Source: Dichetophora obliterata
Lineage: Eukaryota; Arthropoda; Insecta; Diptera; Sciomyzidae
Reading direction: 5' to 3'
NCBI GenBank assembly: GCA_963920525.1
Contig: OY986435.1
Location: 273,699,348-273,763,347, forward strand
DNA length: 64,000 nucleotides
Shown: positions 33,591 through 45,232 of the stretch, one piece after another
Layout of the letters: the number at the start of each line of letters is the position of its first letter
How positions within the stretch are numbered: the stretch's first letter is position 1
The notes under the pieces: generated by a model
The model's database searches: none
The model's input: the letters and a program-made list of their open reading frames with translations, nothing else
What the model was told of the DNA's origin: nothing
Translations under genes and position numbers: made by a program

Positions 33591-33929
33591 GACAACGCAA
33601 CCGAATTTCGAAATACCACAATATCGCTTCTCGCATTTCAACTTACAAAAACAAACAAAACTTTTGATCTTCAAATTGCTATTTATGTGGTTGCAGTTCC
33701 AATTAGAAGAATCCAGAGAAGAATCATTTTGAGGTAAGCATCCGTTTCTAGTGACTCGACAGCTAGAATAAGAGCTAAAAGTAGTGTTAATACTCGTGTT
33801 CTACTGAGAGAAGGGTCCTTTATGGTAGCAAACATCTCAAGCTAAAAAAACTTAAAAAACGGCCTCTGATACCACAAAAAAAGAAAGCACGCATAGAATT
33901 AGGACAAGTAGGACAAACATATCATGGAA

Positions 33930-35760
33930 GGAGAAGTGGAAACATGTATGTCAGTCTTGGCTTCATCTAAGAATGTGTGTCACATTTCTGTCTCTCGCAT
34001 GCTGGCGACATTTTGGAAATTCCAAGCTTCGTCAAGTTATCCTCTAATTGGTCCTTCCAACGAAGATGCGGTAGGCGACTTCTGCGTAGACCGCCGCTGG
34101 GTACTGAATTGAATATGTTCTTCACTGAAGCATCATCTTTCATGCTCTGAGTATGACCTAGCCAGCGAAGCTGCTGGATTTTAATGCCCTTGACTATGTC
34201 GATGTACAGTTCATCATTCGTATTCAGTACTTGCCATTGACGCAGATTGGTCCGTAGATCTTACGAAGAATCTTTCTCTCGAAGGCTCCTAAAGTCTTTT
34301 CATCTGCACTGCTCAGGGTCCAGGTTTGTGATGCACAAAGTAGTACGGGCATGATGAGCCATTTGTAAAGCGCGATTTTCGTTCGTCGAGAGAGGGCTCT
34401 GCTTCTCAATTGCCTATTGAGCCTAAAGTAACACCTGTTGGCAAGAGTTAATTTTCGTTTGATCTCAATGCCGATGCCGTTGGTTGAGTTTATACTGGAT
34501 CCCAGATAGCCGAAGTCCTTAGCAAACTCGAAGGAGATATTGTCAACTGTGACGTGGGTTCCAAGACACTGGGACTATTTGTTTTTTGACACCAAGTATT
34601 TCGTCTTATCTGCATTCACCGCCAAGACCATTCGATTTGACTCTCTTTCTAATCTGGAGAAAGCTGCGTTGACTTCGCGCGTATTATGGCCAATGATATC
34701 GATGTAATCAGCATATGAATATTGTGCCACTATGTCTCAGATCAGAAGCTCGGATGATCTCCTCCATCATTAGGTTGAAAAGGAATCACCTTGTCTGAAA
34801 CCAAGTTTGGTAACAAATGGTGGGGAGAGGTCCATCCCGATTTTAACTGCGCTGCTGGTGTTGATCAGTGTCATCCTGCAAAGTCGTTTTAGTTTTGCAG
34901 GAATACCAAATTAAGGCATGGTAGAGTACAGGTGCTGCATTATTGGGCTGTCGAAGGCGGCTTTGTAGTCGACAAAAATATGGTGAGTGTCGACATGTTT
35001 TTCATTGGTCTTCGCCAAGATTTGTCGTAGCGTGAAGATTTGGTCGATGGTGGACTTTCCAGTTCTGAAGCCACACTAATAAGGTCCAATCAGTTAGCTT
35101 ACAATTTGCTTCAATCTTGTACATAAAACGCTTGACAGGAGCTTATATGCGATAATAAGAAGGCTTATCCCACGGTAATTCGCACAAATAGAGGGATTGC
35201 CCTTTTTGTGGATTGCGCAGAGCTCACTGAGATTCCAATCGTTCGCAATACATTCTTCCGATCATATTCTGCACGGAAGCTCGTAAATGCATTTAAAAAG
35301 AGCTTTGGCTCCGTTCTTACACATCTCAGCAGGTAAGCCATCAGCTCCCGCGGCTTTGTTATTTTTAAGCCTGCTATGATGAAGTGCTGTCAGAACTTCA
35401 TCATAGTAGGGCAGCGGGACCTCGACGCTGTCATCCGTAGTTGGGGTTTCCGGAATATCATCTCTATTGGCGGGATTGTTGTCAGCGTCGCCATTTAGAA
35501 GCTTAGAGATGTGTTCCCTCAATAACGTCAGTATACTCTGGACATATGTCACTAGGTTCCCGTTTTCATCTTTGTAAGAGGAGGGTCAGGTAACCATCGG
35601 CAAGGCATCTTATTTTTTCGAAAAATTTTCGGGCCTTATTCCTGTTGCCCTACATCTCAATCTTCTCATGCTCGTGCTTTTCTGGCTCTCTTTTTTCCGC
35701 CTGAAAATTCTCTTCTCTTTAGGTTTATCTATTACTTTCATGATTTACGTAAGGAGAAAC
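33930..35760 (-). pseudogene. RTE-clade LINE relic with mutated YADD
   Basis: Read on the minus strand from right to left, RTE-type blocks appear in order: RNKARKFFEK (about 35620), the linker and NNKAAGADGLPAEM (near 35350), HHIFVDYKAAFDSP (near 34965), YADYIDIIG (34715 leftwards) where the catalytic YADD should be, RRTKIALYKWLIMPVLLCAS and LRKIYGP (34224-34409), and a C-terminal RRSRLPHLRWKDQLE block near 34060. Frame changes occur between almost all blocks. The second aspartate of YADD is Y (codon TAC at 34706-34704), enough to kill the enzyme. No endonuclease found, so it is 5' truncated or diverged. Confidence 0.85.
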
Positions 35761-35780
35761 GGTTTCTGTTAGGCCACTAC

Positions 35781-37300
35781 AGTCACTACTGAGGAGTGAT
35801 GGTCGGGGCGCGGTATCTTTTTATGGCACTGCAGACATAGAGTTCCAGACAGCTAAAATTATTGAAACTACTTATAAACAAATACTAGAGCAGCTTTTCC
35901 AAAATTTGCAAACATTTTTGGATCCATGGGTAATACTTGTATACACACCGCAAAAGTGGTCAAACGCTGAATAAAGAACCAAAATGCCAATTTAATACAG
36001 TGTCACTAGATCGCAACTTATTTGCATGGGGGATTTTTAAGTTAATTAAATTTTCGCCCTCAGGACGAAATTAGCTTCGATTATTTTATATTAGCTTCAA
36101 ATCCTAAGGGACTGTGCACAAAAAAGGAACTGTTTTATAAGTCAATTAGTAATAAAAATGTCATATTATGACATTTCACAGTTGTGTGTTCCAGCCAGAA
36201 AATTTTTGCAAAATTTCTACATCCAAGAAATAAGCACCACTTTTAAAATTATTGGTTGTTAATAAAAATGTTTATCTTTGAGCTTTAAATTAAAAAATCA
36301 AGTGCAACGCTACGGACTATAAAACTGTTAAAAATTTGTGTGATAATAAAAAAGGTAATATGATTCTATTTTTGTTTTCTTGTATTTGTTAAGAGTCTCC
36401 TTTTTATTCAACACGACGACCTAAAGTTCGGTTTTTCGTGCTAATCGATGTCATACTCGAAAATAAGTGGAGAAAATGTTGAAACGATAAATTAATATTA
36501 AATACTAATAATGTGCTATATTTATTAATATAAAAAATAATATTAAAAATCTTTTGTATTTAGTACACTGCCAAAGAGTTTATATTAACCAATATTTGGT
36601 ATAAGTTAACAAACAGCATACTAGCTCAAAGAAAAATAGTTGCTTATCGAAAATAAATTCTTTATTTAATCCTTTTAGCTGAGACAGATTTTGATGTTGT
36701 AAAATACAGTTACCAAACCACTAAATACTTTCTTGTATTGAAAAAAACAAATAAAAGAATCAACTTTTGTATCACATATTTTCTTTTATATATTTCATTG
36801 ATTTTATTTTATTTTATTAGCATTTCTAAGGTCACACTATTTTTAGTTTTTATCTATGATAAAGCAGTCATAATGATCATTATTATAATAGTACTTTTTT
36901 GAAAGATATGTGTCTTATCTCTAACCGAAAATGTGAACGAAAATTATTACAAAATCTTTATAAATTATTACTAAAGCTATATAAGCAGATTATAATACTT
37001 GTCAAAGCATTATTTAGTTACATCAAACATAACCATTGAAAACATAATTGCTATTCATTATCAGTATATACGAGTTTAAGAAGCTACGATTACACTTGTT
37101 TATAACCATATATCAATATTTGTTTATAATTAATAAATATTGCTAGCCAGGCACAACTCAACACATGTTATTACTGAAACCGAACTCCTATCTCAGTGTA
37201 TCTGTTCCCGAATCTACATTTAGTCCTTAATTAAAAGCACTAAAATTAATTATTGCAGGGTAGTTAAAAGAACTCTAGTATAAATAATTTGTGAGATGCT
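35781..37300. other. AT-rich DNA, possible intron of the gene starting at 37365
   Basis: No transposon ends or coding match. If the minus-strand first exon at 37323-37365 is real, this is the start of its first intron. I could not support a second exon. Confidence 0.3.
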
Positions 37301-37322
37301 AAAAAATTTTTAGAATACTTAC

Positions 37323-37365
37323 CGATTGCCAGCAGTGCAGCGATAAGAAATCTAATGGAATTCAT
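37323..37365 (-). CDS. Candidate first coding exon with signal peptide
   Basis: From ATG at 37365 (minus strand) the exon reads MNSIRFLIAALLAI plus one base, then a consensus donor GTAAGT at 37322-37317. The peptide has a basic residue followed by a hydrophobic core, as in a secretory signal sequence, and short first exons of just this kind are common in fly genes for secreted and cuticle proteins. The start context TTCAAGCATGA is acceptable. The surrounding 37160-38500 is non-repetitive, which suits a promoter and 5' UTR. The phase-1 intron would lead to exons further left, none of which I can place. The identity of the gene is unknown. Confidence 0.5.
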
Positions 37366-38500
37366 GCTTGAATCCTTTCCAATCTTTTCGTAAGCCAGTA
37401 CAATCAACTTAAATCCTAGGATGGTGAGTAAATTTATTACGCTGAAGGGTGCGTAGTTAAAGTTGATTCAAATGTGCCTGTGTGTGAATGTGTCTGTGCA
37501 CTGCTTTATTTCGCTGTAACACACTAATACACGCACAATTTTTGAGGACCAAGACCAAAAGCTCGACAAATAAAATTCAACAGCAAATTAAGTCGGCATA
37601 AAGCTTGGCAATGGGCTGGACGAATAAGTGATGGGATTGTTGGGTGTTTTTAAAAAAAGTGTTTTTTTTCCATAGAAGTCGTAGTCGTTGTTCTCGTTGC
37701 CGCAGCTAATGCGGTGGACTTACTCTAAATCGCTTTTCATGCTCTCTTGTCGGCATGAAGCGGCTGTCTTGTTAGCTAGCTTTTGTGAACAACTGCTTTG
37801 TGTTATTTCACGTTTTTTGTAAATAGCTAGCTATATGCTTTAGTTTTTGCAACTACTCTAAGTTTAGCCTCAAATTTTTTGACTACTTTTTTTCATTTTA
37901 TTTCGAATTTTTATATTAATGCTCGAGAATCGTGAATGTTAAATTTACAACATTTCTTGTGTATTTGTTGTTGTTTGCTGTTGTTGCTTTTGTTTAAATA
38001 TATAAATGTAAGTATGTTTGACGCTTATTTGCTGCCTGCAATGTTTGTTCATCTGTGCAATCTTTGCTTCTATATTTAATGCAAAATGTTTTGTTTGCAT
38101 ACTCCAAGGGGCTAAACTTTCAAGAAAAATATCAAGTTTCTTTCTTTTTTGTTTTTTAATTTAAACTTTCGTCACTTTGTTATGAACACATATTTGGTAT
38201 TATCTTATATAACAATGATATATTTTAAAAAGCTTTAAGCATAAAATAAAAAGAGAAAAAACCAAAACAAAATAGCAAATGTTAAAAAAAGTATAAAGTA
38301 AAATCAGGCCTGTAACGGAAACGGAAGGAAGCATTCGGAAAAGCCATGAATAATGTATGTGTGCAAAACAAAAGTAGCAAGATTTTAAAAGATTACGCTG
38401 TGAATCCATGCTAAAAATTTATAATATTCGCATAAACTCTATGTTTGCATGCATAGTCAAAATTTGTGTGCATATATGCGCGTCTTAAGTGTGTATGTAT
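37366..38500. other. Non-repetitive 5' flank of the candidate secreted-protein gene
   Basis: Unique-looking sequence with a CG-containing patch at 37680-37790 and GTT/TGTTG runs near 37965. AT-rich TAATAAATTTA about 70 bases upstream of the ATG could be a TATA-like box, but no promoter can be called with confidence. Confidence 0.3.
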
Positions 38501-38660
38501 GTGTAAGTGGGAGCCAATATGAAAGCCTACTGCATCAGTCTTTACCCACCAGGAAATGTGAGCATTCCCGGATGTTACCAGGAAACATTCCATGGAATGT
38601 AGGAAGCATTCCCCTTTGTTGCACACTCCATTGCTTTTTTAACATAGCATGTCATTAAAG

Positions 38661-38798
38661 GGAAACATTCCTCCCCGCTGTGTTAAAAAGTCATGTGGAA
38701 ACATTTCTCTCCGCTGTCCATAAAGTGAATTGGAAGCAGTCCTCTCCCCTGTTTTAAGAATTAATGTGTAAACATTCCTCTCCCTTGTTATGAAAATG
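38661..38798 (+). repeat. Minisatellite of about 36 bp, four copies
   Basis: GGAAACATTCCTCYCCGCTGT-type units start at 38661, 38697, 38732 and 38768 (spacing 36, 35, 36). Related GGAARCATTCC words also occur at 38580 and 38600, so the array may extend left with decayed units. It abuts the tRNA-like relic at 38799. Confidence 0.8.
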
Positions 38799-38869
38799 GA
38801 TTCGGCCAGGATTCGAACGCGGGACCCCTGAGCGAGAGTCGAGCGCGCTACCACTAGACTATCGAATTC
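38799..38869 (-). pseudogene. tRNA-Glu(CUC)-like relic or SINE head
   Basis: On the minus strand, TAGTCTAGTGG (38861-38851) is an excellent A box, the anticodon loop reads CTCTCGC (anticodon CTC, Glu), and GTTCGAATCC (38818-38809) is a B box. Anticodon and T stems each have a mismatch and the acceptor stem pairs poorly, so it is not a working tRNA. The minisatellite directly downstream could be its SINE tail. Confidence 0.55.
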
Positions 38870-38954
38870 TACAATAAGTGGCTAGAAAACAATGATATTA
38901 ATATTTGCTATTGTCATTGCTTGACAATAAATAAAAGTTTCCACATGCATTCTT

Positions 38955-39085
38955 AAAGAAGCGGTTTGGAAACAATATAAATACAAAACTACCCTTAAGC
39001 TTCCAAAAGAAGCGGTGGGGAAACAATATAAATACAAAACTACCTTTAAGCTTTCAGAAGATACGGTGGGGAATGTTTATTTATC
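38955..39085 (+). repeat. Tandem repeat of about 50 bp
   Basis: GAAGCGGTTTGGAAACAATA at 38958 and GAAGCGGTGGGGAAACAATA at 39009 are both followed by TAAATACAAAACTACC and TTAAGCTT, a 51-bp unit. A third partial unit begins near 39057 (GAAGATACGGTGGGGAA). Confidence 0.8.
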
Positions 39086-39089
39086 ACTT

Positions 39090-40600
39090 TAAGATGAAAG
39101 CCTTCCGATTTTTCCTGGAGGGTAGTTTAAGTGTAAACATTTGTCTACATATGTAATTGCGTTTATGTTTTGGATAAATGTAAATGTAGAATAATGTGAG
39201 TTTATTTCTTGTTTATGTTTCATTTTGTAAGCTCTTTTTAATGAGTTGTTTTTTTTTTCCTAATTATTTTGTTGTAAAGGATCAATTTTGAACTTAATTT
39301 TTTCTTTAGAATTTATACTCATATCTGGCTTGTATAAGCGATATTTTATGATATTTGTTATAGTAAAATAATTATAATTTTTTATATCGACTTTGCTGCA
39401 AGAGTTATTGATATTCTTATAAATGAGTACATAGTTTAATTAATTTTTAAAGTTGAAGACTTAAAATCAAATGTTATGGACATGCACCATTATTTTTTCA
39501 TAAACATTTAACCTTAGCTGACTCTTAGCTGGCGTAGTTCGTTACCACAGATCCTGTTCTCAATTGATGCTTTTTTAATTTTTGGGCTCTGTTCATTTTG
39601 TTTTTTATTTAATATAGCTATTTTTAAATAAATTTAAATAAAAAAAACACCAGATTTGCTTCCCAATGACTACTTCTTATTCCGAAACTTGAAACAATTG
39701 CTTCGTGGAAAGCGATTTGTTTATATTTGCTTGTCTTCTATTTGTAAAAAAATTAAATACTAGGAATGACATCTTTAAATATAAAAAAATAGCTGCTAGT
39801 TTAAAAACATAACAGATATAAAAAAAAAAACATATGCATCGTTAGACACGAATGAAGCGAAGTTTTTTCGCACTTTCATAGATTTGATAATTTAATGGTT
39901 TTTTAATAAAATAATTTTTAAATTCAAAAATTTTAAATATCAAAAAGATAACTAAAAATATACACGTTTATCGGTTACCAGTAAATTTTATTACATTACG
40001 TTATTATTTTATTTGATTACATGTTACAAAATTTTGAAATATTTTTCTAAATGTTTTGTGTTATTATTATGAAAATTTATTAATGGAATTATTGGTTTTG
40101 ACATCTAAAATAGCAAATCTTTATAACATATCATCGATATATCTAGCAAATTCTGCGATCATCTAGCGACCAATTCATCGATATATCTAGCAAATAGTTG
40201 TCTTTAATCGTATTGTACAAATATTTAGATCGCTTATCATTCATAAATTATATTTATCAAAAAGGCATTGTTTAAGTGCCTGTGAACATTTAAACATTTG
40301 GTATCTACTGATAAGTTTCGCCCAGTTCAATCGAGCCTGCTTATGTATAGCATAAAATAGTCTGTAAGTATACGCATAACTTCAGGCTGAACATTTTGGA
40401 GGACATGTTGTAAAAGCACTGTATCAATGGCAATGGCTTTTATGTATTAAGATGTGCATACTTTCAGGATGAATATTTTTCATGACAGTTTGAGCGATAT
40501 AGGTGCAGAGCAATATGCTTGTCTTTTATGTACTAAGATTGTTCTCTGGTGCAACATATCTTCAGTTAATACTAAATAATGAGTAAACCAACCAACGCAA
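39090..40600. other. AT-rich spacer with small direct repeats
   Basis: ATCGATATATCTAGCAAAT occurs twice (40133 and 40175). ACTTCAGGCTGAACATTTT at 40379, a changed copy at 40459 and another at 41370 form a loose family of about 80 bp. No gene. Confidence 0.4.
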
Positions 40601-40608
40601 CACAGAAT

Positions 40609-40672
40609 ATTCGATCAGTTGGTAGAGTATAGTACTATCAATCGAAGGGTTACGAATTCAATTCTCATGGCA
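40609..40672 (+). pseudogene. tRNA-like relic
   Basis: CGATCAGTTGGTAGAGTATA resembles a D arm with A box, AAGGGTTACG a variable-loop region, and GAATTCAATTCTC a weakened B box. Acceptor stem is not convincing. The A-rich, AAAC-containing DNA after it could be a SINE body, but no second copy is seen here. Confidence 0.4.
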
Positions 40673-41433
40673 AACAAACAAATATTTTAATTTTATATTC
40701 TCTTGGTGTAACAGACAAACGCAAGCAAAAAGCAACACCAATTCTAAGAAAAAGGTAAATGGAAAAAAATGTCGTTTTTGATATTTCACTCAAGCAAATC
40801 ACAAAATGCAAAACGCTTCAAAAATGCACTGACAATTTATTGACTGATTTTACAGCAATTAAAAAGTGCATAAAGGAATTAGAAAAACAAAACCATATGA
40901 TTTTATTTATTTACTCGTATAAAAGCCTGTCCTACGACAGGTCCTACGCACACTTCCTTTTTGGAGCCTTTTGCCGGAAGCACTTTTTCTCTTTTCAAAG
41001 CTTGATTGTTTATACACTTGATGTTTGCAAAATACAAATGCACCATTTTAAATAACACTTTACTTATTGAAGCAGTGTTGCAAATTAGATCAAGTGTAAA
41101 ATTGCAAAAAGTCGACATTGGTTACAATCATATTCATACACAACTTTACAAACTCGCCTTGCAACCCTCATATACGTAGCAACTCAAGTGTCGTTTTGCG
41201 GCTGATACAATTATTTTTTTTCGGACAATCGACTCAAATCGACTTAAAAGAATTTCTTTAAATTTGTCATAACTTTTTTATAAAAAGATGAAATAAAGTA
41301 CTTCTTTTAGTTAGATCAAAACGTACTATCGTAAAAAAACAATATTGTCAAACATATTTTCTGTGCATACTTTCAGGCTGAACATTTTTGAGAGCAGTGT
41401 GTCTTGTAAAATGACTACTGTCAAAAAACAATA

Positions 41434-41856
41434 AGGGTTTTCATGCAAATGGGCAATACCCTTATAAATGGTATAAACCTTATAAGTTTATCAGCCTTAT
41501 AAATGAACTGTCAAAATTCGTATGAAAAAGCTTTTGCACAAACCAGATAAATTTGCTCTTCGATTTAGGTGAGCAAACGAGGTGGCAAACTTATATGATC
41601 AATCAGCTGTTTTCTTTTTTGAAGGAAAAGTTATAATTTGAGCAAAACTAATAAAGATTTAATTCTAAAAATTTCAGAAAACAAGCAAACAATCCGCAAA
41701 GCGTCCCTGTTTAAATGGAACGCATTGCTGGCAGATCGCACAGCTGACTTATATGCTGCAAATGCACAATCGACTTTAAGGGCTGTTCATACAACCTGTC
41801 TGATAAAAATAACTAATTGCCCAAATTAGAAGCCTGCCACTTTGCATGAAAACCCT
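41434..41856. mobile_element. 423-bp MITE with AGGGTTTTCATGC ends
   Basis: AGGGTTTTCATGCAAA at the left is mirrored by TTTGCATGAAAACCCT at the right, with TA on each side (41432-41433 and 41857-41858), a Tc1/mariner-type pattern. A 63-codon frame inside (41638) has no recognisable domain. Confidence 0.75.
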
Positions 41857-42532
41857 TAATAACAATTTGATAAAAGCATAAATGTATATGACACAATTTT
41901 TTTTCTGTGTCATATAGTGAAGTGAGTGCAGATCTTATTAATTGTGGTCGAAATGACGTACACCGATTTTATAAAAGTAAAAAACTCTGTGCTTATGAGT
42001 GAAGATATCGAAGTAGTGAATGAATAAATTCTAAGGCGATTTACAAAAACTTTCTTAAGCGATGATGCGCACAGAATAACCTTGTTAAAAAAGAGAAGAA
42101 TGGCTGAAAAGCAAGTTCACACTAAAAATTTTCGCTCCTGTCATGTCCTAAAAACTGCCAAAATAGTTTTAAAGGTATAACTTCAGTATTTGACGTTCGA
42201 ATTTTTAAGAATAATATGTCATAATAAAGACGGTAATGAGGACAACACTTCGATAATAGTATCAATGACCGTTGACCTCGTCTTCAGGGTCAAACTGAGG
42301 AAACTATTCTTTTTACATTCTTATCCCCATATTTTTTATTTCAATTAAAAATATCTCAAAAAGTTACAGCACAACAGCACAACAAACAAAAAAGTTACAG
42401 CACTTTACAGTTTTTGTACAAACTGAATTTAGTTTTTCTTTATTGAATAAGTAATACTTCTTTGTAGCTGTATGGGAGGTATGCGTGGTTGTGGGCGGAT
42501 TTGCAAAATTTTTTGTAAGTGATATACCTGTA

Positions 42533-44154
42533 CAGTGGTGGACACGAATTTAGCACACTTGAAAAATTATAGTGAATACTTAAGTTTTCTATTTATTCGT
42601 TTGAAATTTTTAATGAACTTTTATTAAATACATATAGATAATCTTATTTATTTCTTATGTACACTTTTTTTATTTAAAATTTTTTTTAAGAACTTTAAGT
42701 CAAGTGGAAAATAAAAATAAACATTAACACTTGGTCATGAATTTAGCACACGAGCAAAAAAATGTCTAGGATAAAAAATAAAATCAAAATTGATTGCAAA
42801 AAACTCAATATTTCTTAGGAAATCCCTTATTCCTAATTTCTGCATCGCATCTATTTGGAAAACTTTCGACCAAAGCTTTACAACGGAACTTTGGAATACT
42901 ATACCAAATCCTTTGGATTTGGGTTCACAAATTTGTAAAATTTTTGGGTTTTACTGTTAGTATTTGCTGCTTGACATCCCTCCACAGATTCTCAATCGGG
43001 TTGAGGTCCGGTGATTGCGCTGGTCACTTCAAAATATTTACATGACATTAACACGAGTCTTATAAGCAACTCGCAACTGTTCGAACAGTAAGCTTTGGAT
43101 CATTATCCTGCATAAAACGCCATAAAAGCGGCAAGTTATCCTCTGCAAACGGTATCATGGTATTGACAAATATGATTATGTAAATGTTCTAAAACCATTT
43201 TTTTATCAATTTTAACAGTCGGACCAACTCCGTGCAAAGAAAACGCCGACCATACCATGACATTTAAACAACTGTCTTAAAAAGTCTTAAGCGTGTACCT
43301 TGGAGTGTGTGGCATGTCTTGAGGATGCCACACATATTGTTTGCCGTCAGATCCGAACTTTGATTCATCACTCCAAAGTACATTTTCCAAAAACTCATTG
43401 GATTTTTTAAATGTTCTTCTGCAAACGCAAGACTACATTTAATCTTTTTTTGCAACATATGTGGTTTATGTTGGGCTATACATTGATTTCATTCAAGCGT
43501 CTTCTTATGGTTTTTGAGAACACATTTATGCGATATTTTGATGAAATTTCATTTTTAATTTCATTTGAGATCTTAAAAGGAGTCTTAAGTGAAACTCTAC
43601 AAATAAAATGGTCCTCTCTTGCTGTGGTTTTTCGCGCTCTAGGTCGCAGTCTTACATTTTTAATGCTACCATACGGCTCTACATGTGAAAATTCGTTATA
43701 TACTACCTTCCTGGAACATCTTAGAAACAGGGCAATCTCTGAAACTGTGCTTCCATCATTTTTTATTTGCTGAATCAACTGGCGCTGAGCCTCTTAACAC
43801 CAGTAGTCTTTCGTCATATATTTTTGCAATTGTTTGTTAGAACTCAAATATAAACTTAATAAATTTAGCAAATTTTACCAGTAAAATTTTATCAACCAAA
43901 ATAAAATAAGAAATGGAACAATAATTCGAAACTCTGCTAAATTCGTGTCCAGCATTTAAACCGCATTGATTGCAACTACTTGAAATATGTAAGAAAACGT
44001 AAGAATAACTGAAAAACCAACTAACGGTTCTTTGAGTTAACTTCATAAACAACACTCGGCAGACAGTATTTGTTTACAATTCTTAAGCTAAGATGTTAAA
44101 ACTTTTAAATTAGAGTTACTAACACAGTGTGTGCTAAATTCGTGAACACCACTG
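42533..44154 (-). mobile_element. Tc1-type transposon
   Basis: Terminal inverted repeats CAGTGGTGGACACGAATTTA and, from the right, CAGTGGTGTTCACGAATTTA, each flanked by TA (42531-42532, 44155-44156). Total 1622 bp, the usual size of Tc1-like elements. A second pair of AATTTAGCACAC/GCTAAATTCGTGTC words lies about 190-220 bp inside each end, so the ends have the direct-repeat layout (IR/DR) of some Tc1 relatives. It encodes a damaged transposase on the minus strand. Confidence 0.9.
42800..43778 (-). pseudogene. Tc1-like transposase, frameshifted
   Basis: Starts at ATG 43778. The N-terminal DNA-binding part (43778-43476) has two helix-turn-helix-like stretches with a GRPR-like RLRPRARKTT linker. 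Then come ENVLWSDESKF with the first catalytic D (about 43390), MVWSAFSLHGVGP (about 43250), MQDNDPK with the second D (codon 43107-43105) and SPDLNPIENLW with the E (codon 42993-42991). As it stands, 37 codons separate D2 and E, with two stops in between and TGA for the usual W before PAQSPD; typical Tc1 spacing is 34, so indels are likely. Frameshifts near 43470 and 43280. Not functional. Confidence 0.85.
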
Positions 44155-44156
44155 TA

Positions 44157-45230
44157 TACTTATTACCAAAATTTAGTGGTATACGATTACTCCTTCTTAA
44201 TGCTATGCAAATATTGTATAAAAAGTATGGGACGTGAGTTTGGACATTTTTTTTTAATCTACATATATATTTCAGATTCTTGAGTGAAATTTTTTGTATT
44301 AAAGTTATATCACAACGTATAACTTCAATACAAAAAAAAAATTATAGCGTTTCAAAATATTGTGTTATATGAAAGGTAGGCGTGGTTGTGGTTGGATTGA
44401 AACAATTTTTATCTTCTAATATATTCTTATTTATATTACGCAAACGCAAATTTTGTGCGGCGTAAAGCTTTTTAAGTACATGTCCAATCTTAATAAATTT
44501 AGTATGGTTTGGTAGGTTTAGACCTGTATATGTGCAAAATGGACTTTTTATTTCTTAAAAATTTATACATGTTAAGTTATAGTGAGTCAAAGTTTGTATA
44601 TAATTGATGTTGTTATGTTGCTTTTTCTCTTCTTAATTTCAGCATGTGCCTAAAAATATGTGAGGTATTTAGCGCCACCTATCGCTAATAGCTATGAAAC
44701 TGTTATACTGACGAATAATCTTTTATATTTTCACAGCTAAAACTATGAATTTATGTATTCAATATTAAAGTGATATTAGAATGATTTTTTACAGTTGATA
44801 AAAGATTTCTAAGCTGTTGGTCGAAAAATTTTGCAATTTTTAAAAATTTACTCAAAAATTTAATAAGAAATTGAAAACTGGTATTGAAACATTTTTGTTC
44901 AAGCATTTTTCAACTGGAAATCAAGAAATAGTCTTACTACTGTATAAATTTAAAATAAATTATGGTATGAAATTAAATATGCTAACATTATATCGTCGTT
45001 GCGCGTGCAATACCGCGCATATTGCAAAAAGGCCAAAATTAATTTTATTTCAATTTTAATCAGTTGAAAAGCTATTCAATAGCTTTAAGTAAAATCTAGG
45101 CATGTTTGATTTTGGCGTTTTAACGCCACACGGGTTTACTTGTATCTTCTAATAGAGGTAACTTAAACTTATATACCCATTTGCCAAGAGAGTGGTGATC
45201 ATGAAAAGAGAGAAGTGCAACTTTGGTATA
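44157..45230. other. AT-rich spacer
   Basis: No gene, RNA or element ends recognised. Confidence 0.35.
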
Positions 45231-45232
45231 TA

